In this document: one piece after another, positions 23,516 through 31,008 of the stretch
How the letters are laid out: every line of letters starts with the position of its first letter
How positions within the stretch are numbered: the stretch's first letter is position 1
Assembly (NCBI GenBank): GCA_026415995.1
Contig: JAOAGB010000062.1
Span: 1 to 31,008 of the forward strand
Length of the DNA: 31,008 nt
Source: Thermodesulfovibrio sp.
GTDB lineage: Bacteria; Nitrospirota; Thermodesulfovibrionia; Thermodesulfovibrionales; Thermodesulfovibrionaceae
Direction of reading: 5' to 3'
Notes under the pieces: generated by a model
The model's database searches: none
What the model was told of the DNA's origin: nothing
What the model saw: the letters and a program-made list of their open reading frames with translations, nothing else
Made by a program: the position numbers and the translations under genes

Positions 23516-23539
23516 AAAATTTTAAAAGGAGGGGATTAT

Positions 23540-25162
23540 ATGGCAGCAAAGCAGTTAATATTTGGTGATGCAGCAAGACAGTCTGTATTAAAGGGCGTAA
23601 CAATTCTTACAGACGCTGTAAAAGCCACATTAGGACCAAGAGGAAGAAATGTGGTTATTGAAAGAAAATTCGGTTCTCCTAATGTGACAAAAGACGGTGT
23701 AACAGTAGCAAAGGAAATAGACCTCAAAGATCCCTTTGAAAATATGGGTGCTCAGCTTGTCCGTGAGGTTGCTTCAAAAACCTCAGATGTAGCAGGCGAT
23801 GGAACAACAACAGCTACTGTTCTTGCCTATGCAATTTATAAGGAAGGACTTAAATATGTCTCAGCTGGTGCCAATTCCATGGACCTGAAAAGAGGAATAG
23901 ACAAAGCAGTAGAAGCTGTTGTAGAAGAGCTCAAAAAAATATCCAAACCCGTTGCAGATAAAAAAGAAATTGCACAGGTAGGTACAATCTCTGCAAACAA
24001 CGATTCCTCAATCGGTGAACTCATTGCAGAAGCAATGGATAAAGTAGGAAAAGATGGTGTAATAACAGTTGAGGAAGCAAAAGGTATGGCAACAACCCTT
24101 GATATCGTTGAGGGAATGCAGTTTGACCGCGGTTATATTTCACCTTATTTCATTACAGATCCAGAAAGGCTTGAATGTATTCTTGAGGACGCCTTTGTTC
24201 TTATACATGATAAGAAAATATCAAGCATGAAAGACCTTCTCTCCATTCTTGAACAGATTGCAAGAATGGGAAGACCGCTTCTTATCATTGCCGAGGATGT
24301 TGAAGGTGAAGCCCTTGCCACCTTAGTAGTAAACAAGCTTCGTGGAGTTCTTCAGGTCTGTGCTGTTAAAGCTCCTGGCTTTGGTGAGAGAAGAAAGGCT
24401 ATGCTTGAGGATATTGCTATACTTACAGGTGGAACAGTAATATCTGAGGACATTGGGCTTAAACTTGAAAATGTAAAAATAGAAGACCTTGGAAGAGCAA
24501 AGAAGATAATTGTTGACAAAGATAATACAACAATTGTTGAAGGTGCAGGAGATCCACAAAAAATTCAGGCAAGGATTAAACAAATAAAAGTTCAGATTGA
24601 TGAAACTACCTCTGACTATGACAGAGAAAAACTTCAAGAACGACTTGCAAAACTTGCTGGTGGAGTAGCAAGAATAAATGTTGGCGCTGCTACTGAATCT
24701 GAGATGAAAGAAAAGAAAGCAAGAGTAGAAGACGCTCTTAATGCTACCAGAGCTGCTGTTGAAGAAGGAATAGTACCTGGTGGTGGAGTGGCTCTTCTCA
24801 GATGCCAGAAAGCTTTAAAAGGACTTAAACTCGATAACCATGATCAGCAACTTGGTGTTGAGATAGTTAAAAAAGCCCTTGAAGAGCCTATTAAACAAAT
24901 AATAGCCAATGCAGGTGTAGAAGCTACTTTAATAGTTGAAAAAGTAAAGGAAAGCAAGAATATAAACTATGGCTATGATGCTTACGCAGAGAAATATGTT
25001 GATATGATGGAAGCTGGAATTATTGATCCAACAAAAGTGACAAGAACAGCTCTTCAGAATGCTGCATCAGTAGCAGGTCTTATGCTTACCACAGAAGTTT
25101 TAGTAGCAGAGATACCAGAAGAAGAAAAGAAACCACCAATGCCATCACCTGATATGTATTAA
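23540..25162 (+). CDS. groEL: Chaperonin GroEL
   Basis: 540-residue Hsp60. It folds non-native proteins in an ATP-driven double ring with GroES. 'GPRGRNVVIERKFG', the ATP site 'VAGDGTTTATVLA', and 'EEGIVPGGGVALL' are present. The C-terminus ends in 'EEKKPPMPSPDMY' and lacks the flexible Gly-Gly-Met repeats found in many GroELs. GGAGGGG precedes the ATG at 23540, 24 nt after groES. Followed by an intrinsic terminator, so groES-groEL is a closed operon. Confidence 0.99.
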   Translation: MAAKQLIFGDAARQSVLKGVTILTDAVKATLGPRGRNVVIERKFGSPNVTKDGVTVAKEIDLKDPFENMGAQLVREVASKTSDVAGDGTTTATVLAYAIYKEGLKYVSAGANSMDLKRGIDKAVEAVVEELKKISKPVADKKEIAQVGTISANNDSSIGELIAEAMDKVGKDGVITVEEAKGMATTLDIVEGMQFDRGYISPYFITDPERLECILEDAFVLIHDKKISSMKDLLSILEQIARMGRPLLIIAEDVEGEALATLVVNKLRGVLQVCAVKAPGFGERRKAMLEDIAILTGGTVISEDIGLKLENVKIEDLGRAKKIIVDKDNTTIVEGAGDPQKIQARIKQIKVQIDETTSDYDREKLQERLAKLAGGVARINVGAATESEMKEKKARVEDALNATRAAVEEGIVPGGGVALLRCQKALKGLKLDNHDQQLGVEIVKKALEEPIKQIIANAGVEATLIVEKVKESKNINYGYDAYAEKYVDMMEAGIIDPTKVTRTALQNAASVAGLMLTTEVLVAEIPEEEKKPPMPSPDMY

Positions 25163-25182
25163 TTGTTGCAAATAAAAAATTT

Positions 25183-25214
25183 AAAGGGCAGAGTTCTGAC
25201 TCTGCCCTTTTTTT
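25183..25214 (+). terminator. Rho-independent terminator of groESL
   Basis: GGGCAGAG (25186-25193), a 6-nt loop, CTCTGCCC (25200-25207), then seven T. A/T pairs extend the stem by about 3 bp. It is the clearest terminator in the window. Confidence 0.95.
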
Positions 25215-25215
25215 A

Positions 25216-25224
25216 TGTTATGAT
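25216..25224 (+). promoter_or_regulatory. Possible extended -10 promoter for rplI-dnaB
   Basis: TGTTATGAT with TATGAT at 25219-25224, directly after the groESL terminator and about 37 nt before rplI. No credible -35 is found, since that position is the terminator stem. A start here is expected because the terminator isolates the next genes. Confidence 0.4.
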
Positions 25225-25260
25225 ATATAAAAGTGAAAAAATTTTTTCATGGGAGGACAG

Positions 25261-25704
25261 ATGAAAGTTATTCTTAAAGAGGATATTCCTAATTTAGGTA
25301 AAGCTGGTCAGATTATCAGTGTAAAAGATGGATATGCAAGAAACTTTCTCTTTCCAAAAGGACTTGCATTGTTAGCAGATGAAAAAAACATGAAATTTCT
25401 TGAGCGTCAGAAGAAAAAATTTGAAGAAGAAGCAAAGAAAAAACGTCAGGATGCCGAATCTATCGCCCAAAGATTATCAGAAACTCAACTTACTATTAAA
25501 GCAAAAGCAGGTGAAGATCAAAAACTTTTTGGTTCAGTAACATCAAAAGATATAGCAGAAGCTTTAAATAAAGAAGGTTTTTCCATTGATAAAAAACAGA
25601 TAAATATTGTAGAACCTATAAAAAGAGTTGGTGAATATGAAGTGGAAGTAAAACTACATGCTAATATTGTTGCTAAAGTTAAAATAAACATTATTGCTGA
25701 GTAA
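25261..25704 (+). CDS. rplI: 50S ribosomal protein L9
   Basis: 147 residues with the full L9 layout: the N-terminal rRNA-binding domain ('MKVILKEDIPNLGKAGQIIS', 'VKDGYARNFLFPKGLAL'), a long charged connecting helix (~40-75), and the C-terminal domain. It binds 23S rRNA near the L1 stalk. I start it at ATG 25261, because GGGAGGA (25251-25257) is correctly placed; an in-frame ATG at 25249 has no such site and would add four residues. Adjacent to dnaB, a common bacterial order, though rpsF, ssb and rpsR are not upstream here. Confidence 0.97.
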   Translation: MKVILKEDIPNLGKAGQIISVKDGYARNFLFPKGLALLADEKNMKFLERQKKKFEEEAKKKRQDAESIAQRLSETQLTIKAKAGEDQKLFGSVTSKDIAEALNKEGFSIDKKQINIVEPIKRVGEYEVEVKLHANIVAKVKINIIAE

Positions 25705-27086
25705 TGGCTTATCTAAAAAACATAGAAGCATCTATTGATAGACTTCCGCCTCAAAGCATCGAGGCGGAACAAGCAGTTTTAGGAGCCATAATCCTTGAAG
25801 GAGATTCCATAACAAAGGCTATAGAAATCCTCTCACCAGATGATTTCTATAGAGAAGCTCACAGAAAAATTTACAACTCAATGCTCGAGCTTTTTGATAA
25901 AAATGAGCCCATAGACCTTATCACAATCACTGAAAATTTAAGAGATAAAGGTGAATTGGAAGAAATCGGAGGACTTTCCTATCTTAGCAACCTTGCCACT
26001 GTCATACCTACCGCAGCTAATATAAGATATCATGCTAAGCTTGTAAGAGAAAAGGCTCTCTTGAGAGCAGTTATTCGAGCCTGTACAGAAATTGTAACAA
26101 AGGTTTATGAAGAACCTGAAGATGCTGAAGAAATGCTTGATTATGCTGAAAAATTAATCTTTGAAATCTCTGAGAAAAGAACAAATACAAGTTTTTTCCA
26201 GATGAAAGATGTGGTTAAGCACACCTTTAAAATGATAGAATCCATGTATGAAAGAAAGGCTGTTATAACAGGCATTCCTTCAGGTTTTAAAGATTTAGAT
26301 GAACTTACAAGCGGATTTCAACCAGGCGATTTGATAATTATCGGCGGGCGTCCAGGAATGGGAAAAACAGCCTTTTCTCTTAACATTGCTCAACATGTAG
26401 GAGTAGAACTTGGAGAGCCTGTTGCTTTCTTCAGTCTTGAAATGTCAAAAGAACAAATTGCTATGAGACTTCTTAGCTCTCTTGCAATGGTTAATGCATC
26501 TGCTTTAAGGAAAGGCTTTATTAGTAAAAGAGATTGGGAAAGATTGACTGATTCTGCCGTGAAATTAAGTGAAGCCCCTATTTATGTAGATGATTCGTCT
26601 CAAATGAGCGTTCTCGAAATAAGAGCTAAGGCAAGAAGACTAAAAATGGAAAAAGGTAAATTAAGCTTAATAATAATAGACTATTTACAGCTTATGAGAA
26701 GCAGAACAGCTTATGATAGAAGGGAACAGGAAATATCAGAAATTTCTCGTTCTCTGAAAGCTATGGCAAAAGAACTGAAAGTCCCTGTCATTGCTCTTAG
26801 TCAATTAAATCGTTCTGTAGAAAAAACTACAGATAGACGTCCTACTTTGGCTAATCTAAGAGAATCTGGAGCAATAGAACAAGATGCCGATGTAATAATC
26901 TTTCTTTATAGAGATGAAGTTTACAACAAAAAAAATACAGCTAATAAAGGTAAAGCCGAAGTAATAGTAGCTAAACAGAGAAATGGACCTACTGATACTA
27001 TTAATCTGACATTCCTTAGTGATTATACGAGATTCCTTGATTTCACAGATAAATATATGGGTACAGAAATAGAAGAGGAAATTTAG
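25704..27086 (+). CDS. dnaB: Replicative DNA helicase DnaB
   Basis: 460-residue hexameric helicase that unwinds DNA at the replication fork. The N-terminal domain begins 'RLPPQSIEAEQAVLGAIIL'; the RecA-like C-terminal domain has Walker A G215-RPGMGKT222, 'FFSLEMSKEQI', Walker B 'LIIIDYLQLM', and 'ALSQLNRSVE' with 'LRESGAIEQDAD'. No intein is present. ATG overlaps the rplI stop by 1 nt, so translation is probably coupled. Confidence 0.98.
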   Translation: MAYLKNIEASIDRLPPQSIEAEQAVLGAIILEGDSITKAIEILSPDDFYREAHRKIYNSMLELFDKNEPIDLITITENLRDKGELEEIGGLSYLSNLATVIPTAANIRYHAKLVREKALLRAVIRACTEIVTKVYEEPEDAEEMLDYAEKLIFEISEKRTNTSFFQMKDVVKHTFKMIESMYERKAVITGIPSGFKDLDELTSGFQPGDLIIIGGRPGMGKTAFSLNIAQHVGVELGEPVAFFSLEMSKEQIAMRLLSSLAMVNASALRKGFISKRDWERLTDSAVKLSEAPIYVDDSSQMSVLEIRAKARRLKMEKGKLSLIIIDYLQLMRSRTAYDRREQEISEISRSLKAMAKELKVPVIALSQLNRSVEKTTDRRPTLANLRESGAIEQDADVIIFLYRDEVYNKKNTANKGKAEVIVAKQRNGPTDTINLTFLSDYTRFLDFTDKYMGTEIEEEI

Positions 27087-27087
27087 T

Positions 27088-27897
27088 ATGACCATAAGAA
27101 AACCTGCAGTAGCTGGTTACTTCTATCCTTCGAATCCGAAAGAATTAATCTATGAGATAGAAGAATACATGCCCTTAAAAGGAAATCTTAATGCTTTAGG
27201 TGCCATATGTCCCCATGCAGGATATATATACTCTGGACATGTGGCAGGTGCTGTTTACTCTAAGATCAAACCAAAAAATATCTATATTCTTATTGGACCA
27301 AATCATACTGGCTACGGAGCAGACATATCAGTAATGACAGAAGGGTTGTGGGAGATACCCATTGGAAAACTTGATATTAAGCAAGACCTTGCAAATGCGA
27401 TAATTGAAAAAGTTGCATTGGCCAAAAAAGACTTACAGGCTCATATTTATGAACACTCTCTGGAGGTTCAACTTCCTTTTATTTATAAATTAAATCCTGA
27501 TGCTAAAATTGTTCCCATAATATTGAAGATGATAGATCTTAAAAGTTGTATGGAGCTTGCAAAGGGTATATCCTCTGCTTTAAAAGAACTTAATCTTACA
27601 GAACAATCAATTATTATTTCAAGTACAGATATGAGTCATTATTTATCTGATGATTTAGCAAGAAAGGTTGATTCCTTGGCAACAGAAAAAATAAAAAATT
27701 TTGATCCAGAGGGACTTTACAACACTGTTCTATCCCATAAAATTTCCATGTGCGGTTTCCTGCCAACAGTGACAATGCTCTATGCAACAAAAATGCTTGG
27801 AGCAAAGGAAGTTCAGATTGTAAAATATGCAACATCTGCAGAGGTTAGCAGAGACTATGACAAAGTTGTAGGTTATTTAGGTGCAATTGTCCTATAA
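27088..27897 (+). CDS. amrB: Memo-family protein (AmmeMemoRadiSam system protein B)
   Basis: 269 residues of the Memo family, structurally related to extradiol dioxygenases. Putative metal-site residues are His43 (CPHAGY), His73 (GPNHTG), His184 (STDMSHY) and Cys222 (SMCGFLP). In many bacteria and archaea this gene sits with an AMMECR1-domain gene and a radical SAM gene; neither partner is in this window. The biochemical role is unsettled in the literature I know. ATG lies 1 nt after the dnaB stop with an AGAGGA site upstream; the 3' end overlaps mobA by 17 nt. Confidence 0.93.
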   Translation: MTIRKPAVAGYFYPSNPKELIYEIEEYMPLKGNLNALGAICPHAGYIYSGHVAGAVYSKIKPKNIYILIGPNHTGYGADISVMTEGLWEIPIGKLDIKQDLANAIIEKVALAKKDLQAHIYEHSLEVQLPFIYKLNPDAKIVPIILKMIDLKSCMELAKGISSALKELNLTEQSIIISSTDMSHYLSDDLARKVDSLATEKIKNFDPEGLYNTVLSHKISMCGFLPTVTMLYATKMLGAKEVQIVKYATSAEVSRDYDKVVGYLGAIVL

Positions 27898-28489
27898 ACT
27901 TCCTTTAACTTCAGCTATTTTAGCAGGCGGTAAATCAACAAGAATAAAAAAAACAAAATGTTTAATAACTATAAATAATGAAAAAATAATAGAAACTTTA
28001 CTAAAAAAAATGAAAAATGTTTTCCAAGAGATTTTCATAATTACCAATTCCCCAGAGCTTTATTTTAATTATGGCTATCCTTTGATAGGAGATGCTTATC
28101 CCTTCAAAGGACCCATGGCAGGCATACATGCAGCAATGAAAAATTCTAAATATGATATCTTTGCCTTTGCCTGTGATATGCCATTTATAAAGGAAAAATT
28201 AATTTTTGAACTTGCAGAAAAACATTTCCTAAACAATGCAGAGATTACAGTATCTTCTTTCAAAGATAAACTTTATCCCCTACCCGGTATTTATTCAAAA
28301 CATATTTTCTCTTACATAGAAAATTTATTGTCAGAAGATAAGCTAAGCATGACAAAATTAATATATGATGTTAAGTCTCAGATAATTGAAGTTGCAAAAA
28401 TAGATAAGGAAGGAGTATCTTTTATTAATATAAACACTGAGGAAGATTTAGAAAATTTAAAAAAAGGAGGAATAACATGTTCGGCTTAG
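27881..28489 (+). CDS. mobA: Molybdenum cofactor guanylyltransferase (MobA-like)
   Basis: 202 residues. Transfers GMP from GTP to molybdopterin cofactor, needed by DMSO-reductase-family enzymes such as formate dehydrogenase. The nucleotidyltransferase signature reads 'LAGGKSTRIKKTKCLI', with 'GPMAGIHAAM' and the metal-site 'CDMPFIKEKLI'. Related nucleotidyltransferases (MocA, sugar types) are alternatives but the length and 'GP.AGI' motif favour MobA. Start is uncertain: GTG at 27881 or TTG at 27887, both weakly supported. Its 3' end overlaps tatA by 13 nt. The pairing is sensible because Tat exports folded molybdoenzymes. Confidence 0.85.
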   Translation: MQLSYKLPLTSAILAGGKSTRIKKTKCLITINNEKIIETLLKKMKNVFQEIFIITNSPELYFNYGYPLIGDAYPFKGPMAGIHAAMKNSKYDIFAFACDMPFIKEKLIFELAEKHFLNNAEITVSSFKDKLYPLPGIYSKHIFSYIENLLSEDKLSMTKLIYDVKSQIIEVAKIDKEGVSFININTEEDLENLKKGGITCSA

Positions 28490-28665
28490 GAACACAGGAA
28501 TTACTCATTATCCTTGTAATAGTGATTGTACTTTTTGGAGCAACGAGGCTACCACAAATTGGCAAAGGGATTGGAGAAGCTATAAAGAACTTCAAAAAAG
28601 CAACCTCTGAAAAAGATGAAATAGATGTAACACCTAAAAAGGAAAATCCAGAAGATAAGAAATAA
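28477..28665 (+). CDS. tatA: Sec-independent protein translocase TatA/E
   Basis: 62 residues: short N-terminal membrane helix (~7-22), the hinge 'FGATRLPQIGKGIGEAIKNF' that matches TatA, an amphipathic helix, and a charged C-terminal tail. TatA oligomers form the translocation path for folded proteins with twin-arginine signals. ATG at 28477 has AAAGGAGG at 28463-28470 and lies inside the last codons of mobA. tatC is not in the window. TatB is less likely given the short length. Confidence 0.94.
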   Translation: MFGLGTQELLIILVIVIVLFGATRLPQIGKGIGEAIKNFKKATSEKDEIDVTPKKENPEDKK

Positions 28666-28667
28666 AT

Positions 28668-29759
28668 GTGAGCAGGTTTCTTCAGGCAGAGATTGACTTA
28701 AGAGCTTTAATTAACAACTTTCACTTTATAAAATCTATTGTAAAAGATGCGAATCCTAAGAATAAAATAATCGCTATTGTTAAAGCCGATGCCTATGGTC
28801 ATGGAGTAATAGAAGTATCGAGAACTTTGGAGCATCTGAAAGTGGACTATTTAGGAGTAGCCTTTTATGATGAGGCTGTTTTTTTAAGGGAAGCAGGAAT
28901 AAATTGCCCAATTTTGCTTCTTTTTGATAGAGAGGTTGAAGGTGTATTTAAATACAACTTGACTCCAGTAATATTCGATATAAAATATGCAGAGGAACTA
29001 TCAAACTATGCAAAAAGGAAGAATTTAATGTTGTCAATACATGTTAAAGTAGAGACAGGTATGGGAAGGCTTGGACTCTATGAAAATATCTGTGAACAGA
29101 TAAAAAAAATTGCTAATATGCCTAATTTAAAATTAGAAGGAGTAATGAGTCATCTATCCGTAGCTGAAGACTATGATTGGAGTTTGCAACAGATAAATAA
29201 ATTAACAGAATTGAAAAACTGTCTTAAAACTATAAATATTAATCCCTTATTCCATATTGCCAATTCTGCTGGACTTTTTTTTAACAAAGCACTATTTGAT
29301 GCTGTGAGACCCGGACTTATTTTGTACGGTTATGCAACAAATAGAAGTTTACAAGGTATAACACCCTGTATGACAGTAAAAACTAAAATTCTCGACATAA
29401 GAAGACTTCCTAAAAATACACCCATAAGCTATGGAAAAACTTTTATAACTAAAAGAGACAGCCTTATTGGGGTTATACCCATAGGATATGCTGACGGATA
29501 TTTCAGAAGATTGAGCAACAGAGGCTTTATGATTGTAAGGGGCAAGAAAGCACCTGTAGTTGGCATAGTCTGCATGGACATTACAATGATTGATCTTACA
29601 GAAATTCAGGAAGCAAAAATAGGAGATGAAGTGATAATACTTGGAAGTTCTGGAGAAGAAAAGATTACAGCATGGGACATTGCTGATTGGTCAGATACTA
29701 TTGCCTACGAAGTTTTAACATCTCTCGGAAGTAAAGCTAAAAGAAAATATATTTATTAA
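28668..29759 (+). CDS. alr: Alanine racemase
   Basis: 363 residues, PLP enzyme converting L- to D-alanine for peptidoglycan. PLP-binding Lys39 in 'IVKADAYGHG' and catalytic Tyr274 in 'IGYADGYFR' are present, plus 'VKVETGMGRLG' and 'RPGLILYG'. Start is GTG at 28668, two nt after the tatA stop, with only a weak Shine-Dalgarno sequence; the N-terminal 'AEIDLRALINNF' matches the family start. Confidence 0.97.
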   Translation: MSRFLQAEIDLRALINNFHFIKSIVKDANPKNKIIAIVKADAYGHGVIEVSRTLEHLKVDYLGVAFYDEAVFLREAGINCPILLLFDREVEGVFKYNLTPVIFDIKYAEELSNYAKRKNLMLSIHVKVETGMGRLGLYENICEQIKKIANMPNLKLEGVMSHLSVAEDYDWSLQQINKLTELKNCLKTININPLFHIANSAGLFFNKALFDAVRPGLILYGYATNRSLQGITPCMTVKTKILDIRRLPKNTPISYGKTFITKRDSLIGVIPIGYADGYFRRLSNRGFMIVRGKKAPVVGIVCMDITMIDLTEIQEAKIGDEVIILGSSGEEKITAWDIADWSDTIAYEVLTSLGSKAKRKYIY

Positions 29760-29775
29760 AGGGAGGGAGTATAAA

Positions 29776-30963
29776 ATGATTTCAGAGAGAGCAAAGAAAG
29801 TTAAACCATCACCAACTCTTGCCGTTGACTCAAAAGCAAAAGAAATGAAAAAAAAGGGATTAGATGTTGTAAATTTTGGTGTAGGAGAGCCAGATTTTGA
29901 TACACCTGAACATATTAAGGAAGCAGCCATAAAAGCAATAAAAGATGGCTTTACAAAATATACACCCGTTGGTGGAATCGATGAACTTAAAGAAGCAATC
30001 ATTGAAAAACTTGAAAAAGAAAATGGTCTTAAATATAAAAAAGAAAATATCCTTGTATCCTGTGGAGCTAAACACTCTCTTTATAATATTGCCCAGGCAC
30101 TTTTTGGTCCTGGAGATGAAGTAATAATACCAGCACCTTACTGGGTATCATATCCAGATCAGGTTTTGCTCAACGATGCAACACCAGTGATTGTAGATAC
30201 TTATGAGAAAGATGACTTTATGTTATTACCCGAAGCTTTAAAAGAGAAAATAACTCCCAATACAAAAGCTATTATAATAAACTCTCCATCAAATCCAACT
30301 GGTTTTATTTATGATGAAAAAACTTTACAAGCAATAGCTGAAATAGCCCTCAAAAACAATCTCTATATAATATCTGATGAGATTTACGAGAAACTTATTT
30401 ACGATAACAATAAACATATAAGTATAGCCTCTTTCAGTGAAGAAATAAGGGAAAGAACAATTGTTGTAAATGGTTTAAGTAAATCTCACGCCATGACAGG
30501 ATGGAGAATAGGATACGCTGCCGGACCTGTTGAAGTTATAAAGGCAATGACAAACATTCAGAGTCAGTCCACATCAAATCCTACATCAATAGCTCAGAAG
30601 GCAGCAGTTGCTGCATTGAAAGGTCCTCAAGATTGTGTAGAGATAATGAGAAAAGAATTTGAAAAGAGAAGAAACTACCTCGTAGATGAATTAAACAAAA
30701 TTTCAGGAATGTCATGCAAAATGCCAAAAGGAGCCTTTTACGCCTTTCCCAATGTCAATAAAATTCTCTCTAAATTAAGCTCATATAAGATCAATTCATC
30801 TATGGATTTAAGCATTTATCTTCTTGAGAAAGCACAGGTTGCCCTTGTCCCTGGCTCTGCCTTCGGGGCTGAAGGTTATATTAGAATATCCTACGCTACA
30901 AGTATAGATAATCTTAAGAAAGGTATAGAAAGAATAAAAAAAGCCTTGGAAGAAATTTCATGA
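29776..30963 (+). CDS. aspC: Class I aspartate aminotransferase (subgroup Ib)
   Basis: 395 residues. PLP-dependent transfer of an amino group between aspartate and 2-oxoglutarate (some members also use prephenate). N-terminal 'GVGEPDFDTPEHIKEAA', 'NSPSNPTGFIYDE', 'SDEIYEKLIY', PLP Lys236 in 'NGLSKSHAMTGWRIGYAAG', and the substrate Arg in 'GYIRISYATS' are seen. GGAGGG precedes ATG 29776. The stop overlaps the era start by 4 nt. The subgroup is inferred from general resemblance to thermophile AspATs. Confidence 0.93.
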   Translation: MISERAKKVKPSPTLAVDSKAKEMKKKGLDVVNFGVGEPDFDTPEHIKEAAIKAIKDGFTKYTPVGGIDELKEAIIEKLEKENGLKYKKENILVSCGAKHSLYNIAQALFGPGDEVIIPAPYWVSYPDQVLLNDATPVIVDTYEKDDFMLLPEALKEKITPNTKAIIINSPSNPTGFIYDEKTLQAIAEIALKNNLYIISDEIYEKLIYDNNKHISIASFSEEIRERTIVVNGLSKSHAMTGWRIGYAAGPVEVIKAMTNIQSQSTSNPTSIAQKAAVAALKGPQDCVEIMRKEFEKRRNYLVDELNKISGMSCKMPKGAFYAFPNVNKILSKLSSYKINSSMDLSIYLLEKAQVALVPGSAFGAEGYIRISYATSIDNLKKGIERIKKALEEIS

Positions 30964-31008
30964 ATGAATTTAAATTTGGATATGTTGCTTTAATTGGAAA
31001 ACCAAACG
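30960..31008 (+). CDS. era: GTPase Era, 3' partial (first 16 codons)
   Basis: ATG at 30960 overlaps the aminotransferase stop (ATGA). The visible protein is MNEFKFGYVALIGKPN, the start of the G1 loop 'GRPNVGKST' typical of Era, which binds 16S rRNA 3' ends and assists 30S maturation. GGAAG at about 30947-30951 is a plausible Shine-Dalgarno sequence. Der/EngA also has GxPNVGKST, but the 'GYVALIGKPN' form is Era's. The rest lies beyond the window. Confidence 0.8.
   Translation, partial: MNEFKFGYVALIGKPN

Noticed and set aside
24323..24637. Minus-strand 104-codon frame opposite groEL
   Set aside because: Shadow frame, rich in Phe, Tyr, Asn and Cys, inside a fully conserved gene.
25249..25260. 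Earlier ATG start for rplI
   Set aside because: L9 proteins begin MKVIL, and GGGAGGA is correctly spaced only for ATG 25261.
1..31008. CRISPR arrays, insertion sequences, prophage or genomic island signs
   Set aside because: No spaced direct repeats, transposase or integrase genes, or regions of clearly different base composition were seen.

Overview
The window is AT-rich (about one third G+C by eye), densely packed bacterial chromosome. It holds 26 protein genes I support (two cut by the window ends), one tRNA, and several readable promoters and control sites. Acetyl-CoA synthase and corrinoid protein genes of the Wood-Ljungdahl pathway, a CIRCE-controlled groESL operon, TatA, a YcbZ/LonC-type Lon protease and the low G+C together suggest an anaerobic, probably thermophilic, Gram-negative autotroph. 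A Thermodesulfovibrio-like member of Nitrospirota fits best; this is inference from gene content, not a database match. No mobile element, CRISPR array or phage gene is visible.

Layout. 1-3521: acsC (missing about its first two codons) and acsB overlap and share a transcription unit. 3525-3598: a convergent tRNA-Met(CAU). 3692-5741: two overlapping signalling genes, a protein with a degenerate cobalamin-binding-like C-terminal half and a PAS/GGDEF protein with a ruined active-site motif but an intact RxxD inhibitory-site motif. 5836-11674: NifU-like scaffold, AMIN-amidase, D-aminoacylase, peptidase C26, AI-2E-type permease and an eRF1-like protein; the first four suggest murein-peptide breakdown. 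11663-14440 (minus): uvrA. 14553-18169: an orphan periplasmic binding protein fused by a 4-nt overlap to a hybrid histidine kinase, probably a ligand-sensing pair. 18179-20590 (minus): Lon-like protease. 20725-22893: thioredoxin, a secreted TlpA/ResA-like oxidoreductase and ffh. 22894-23248: the only long gap, with a 10-bp perfect inverted repeat, a promoter and a CIRCE element. 23249-25162: groES-groEL with a strong terminator. 25261-30963: rplI, dnaB, a Memo-family gene, mobA, tatA, alr and an aspartate aminotransferase, then the first codons of era.

Most starts have a good Shine-Dalgarno sequence. Three that lack one (3692, 9490, and uvrA at 14440) instead have a near-consensus -10 box ending exactly 5 nt before the ATG, which predicts leaderless mRNAs. 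This shared geometry, the degenerate cobalamin-like/GGDEF pair and the binding-protein/hybrid-kinase pair are the most interesting observations.
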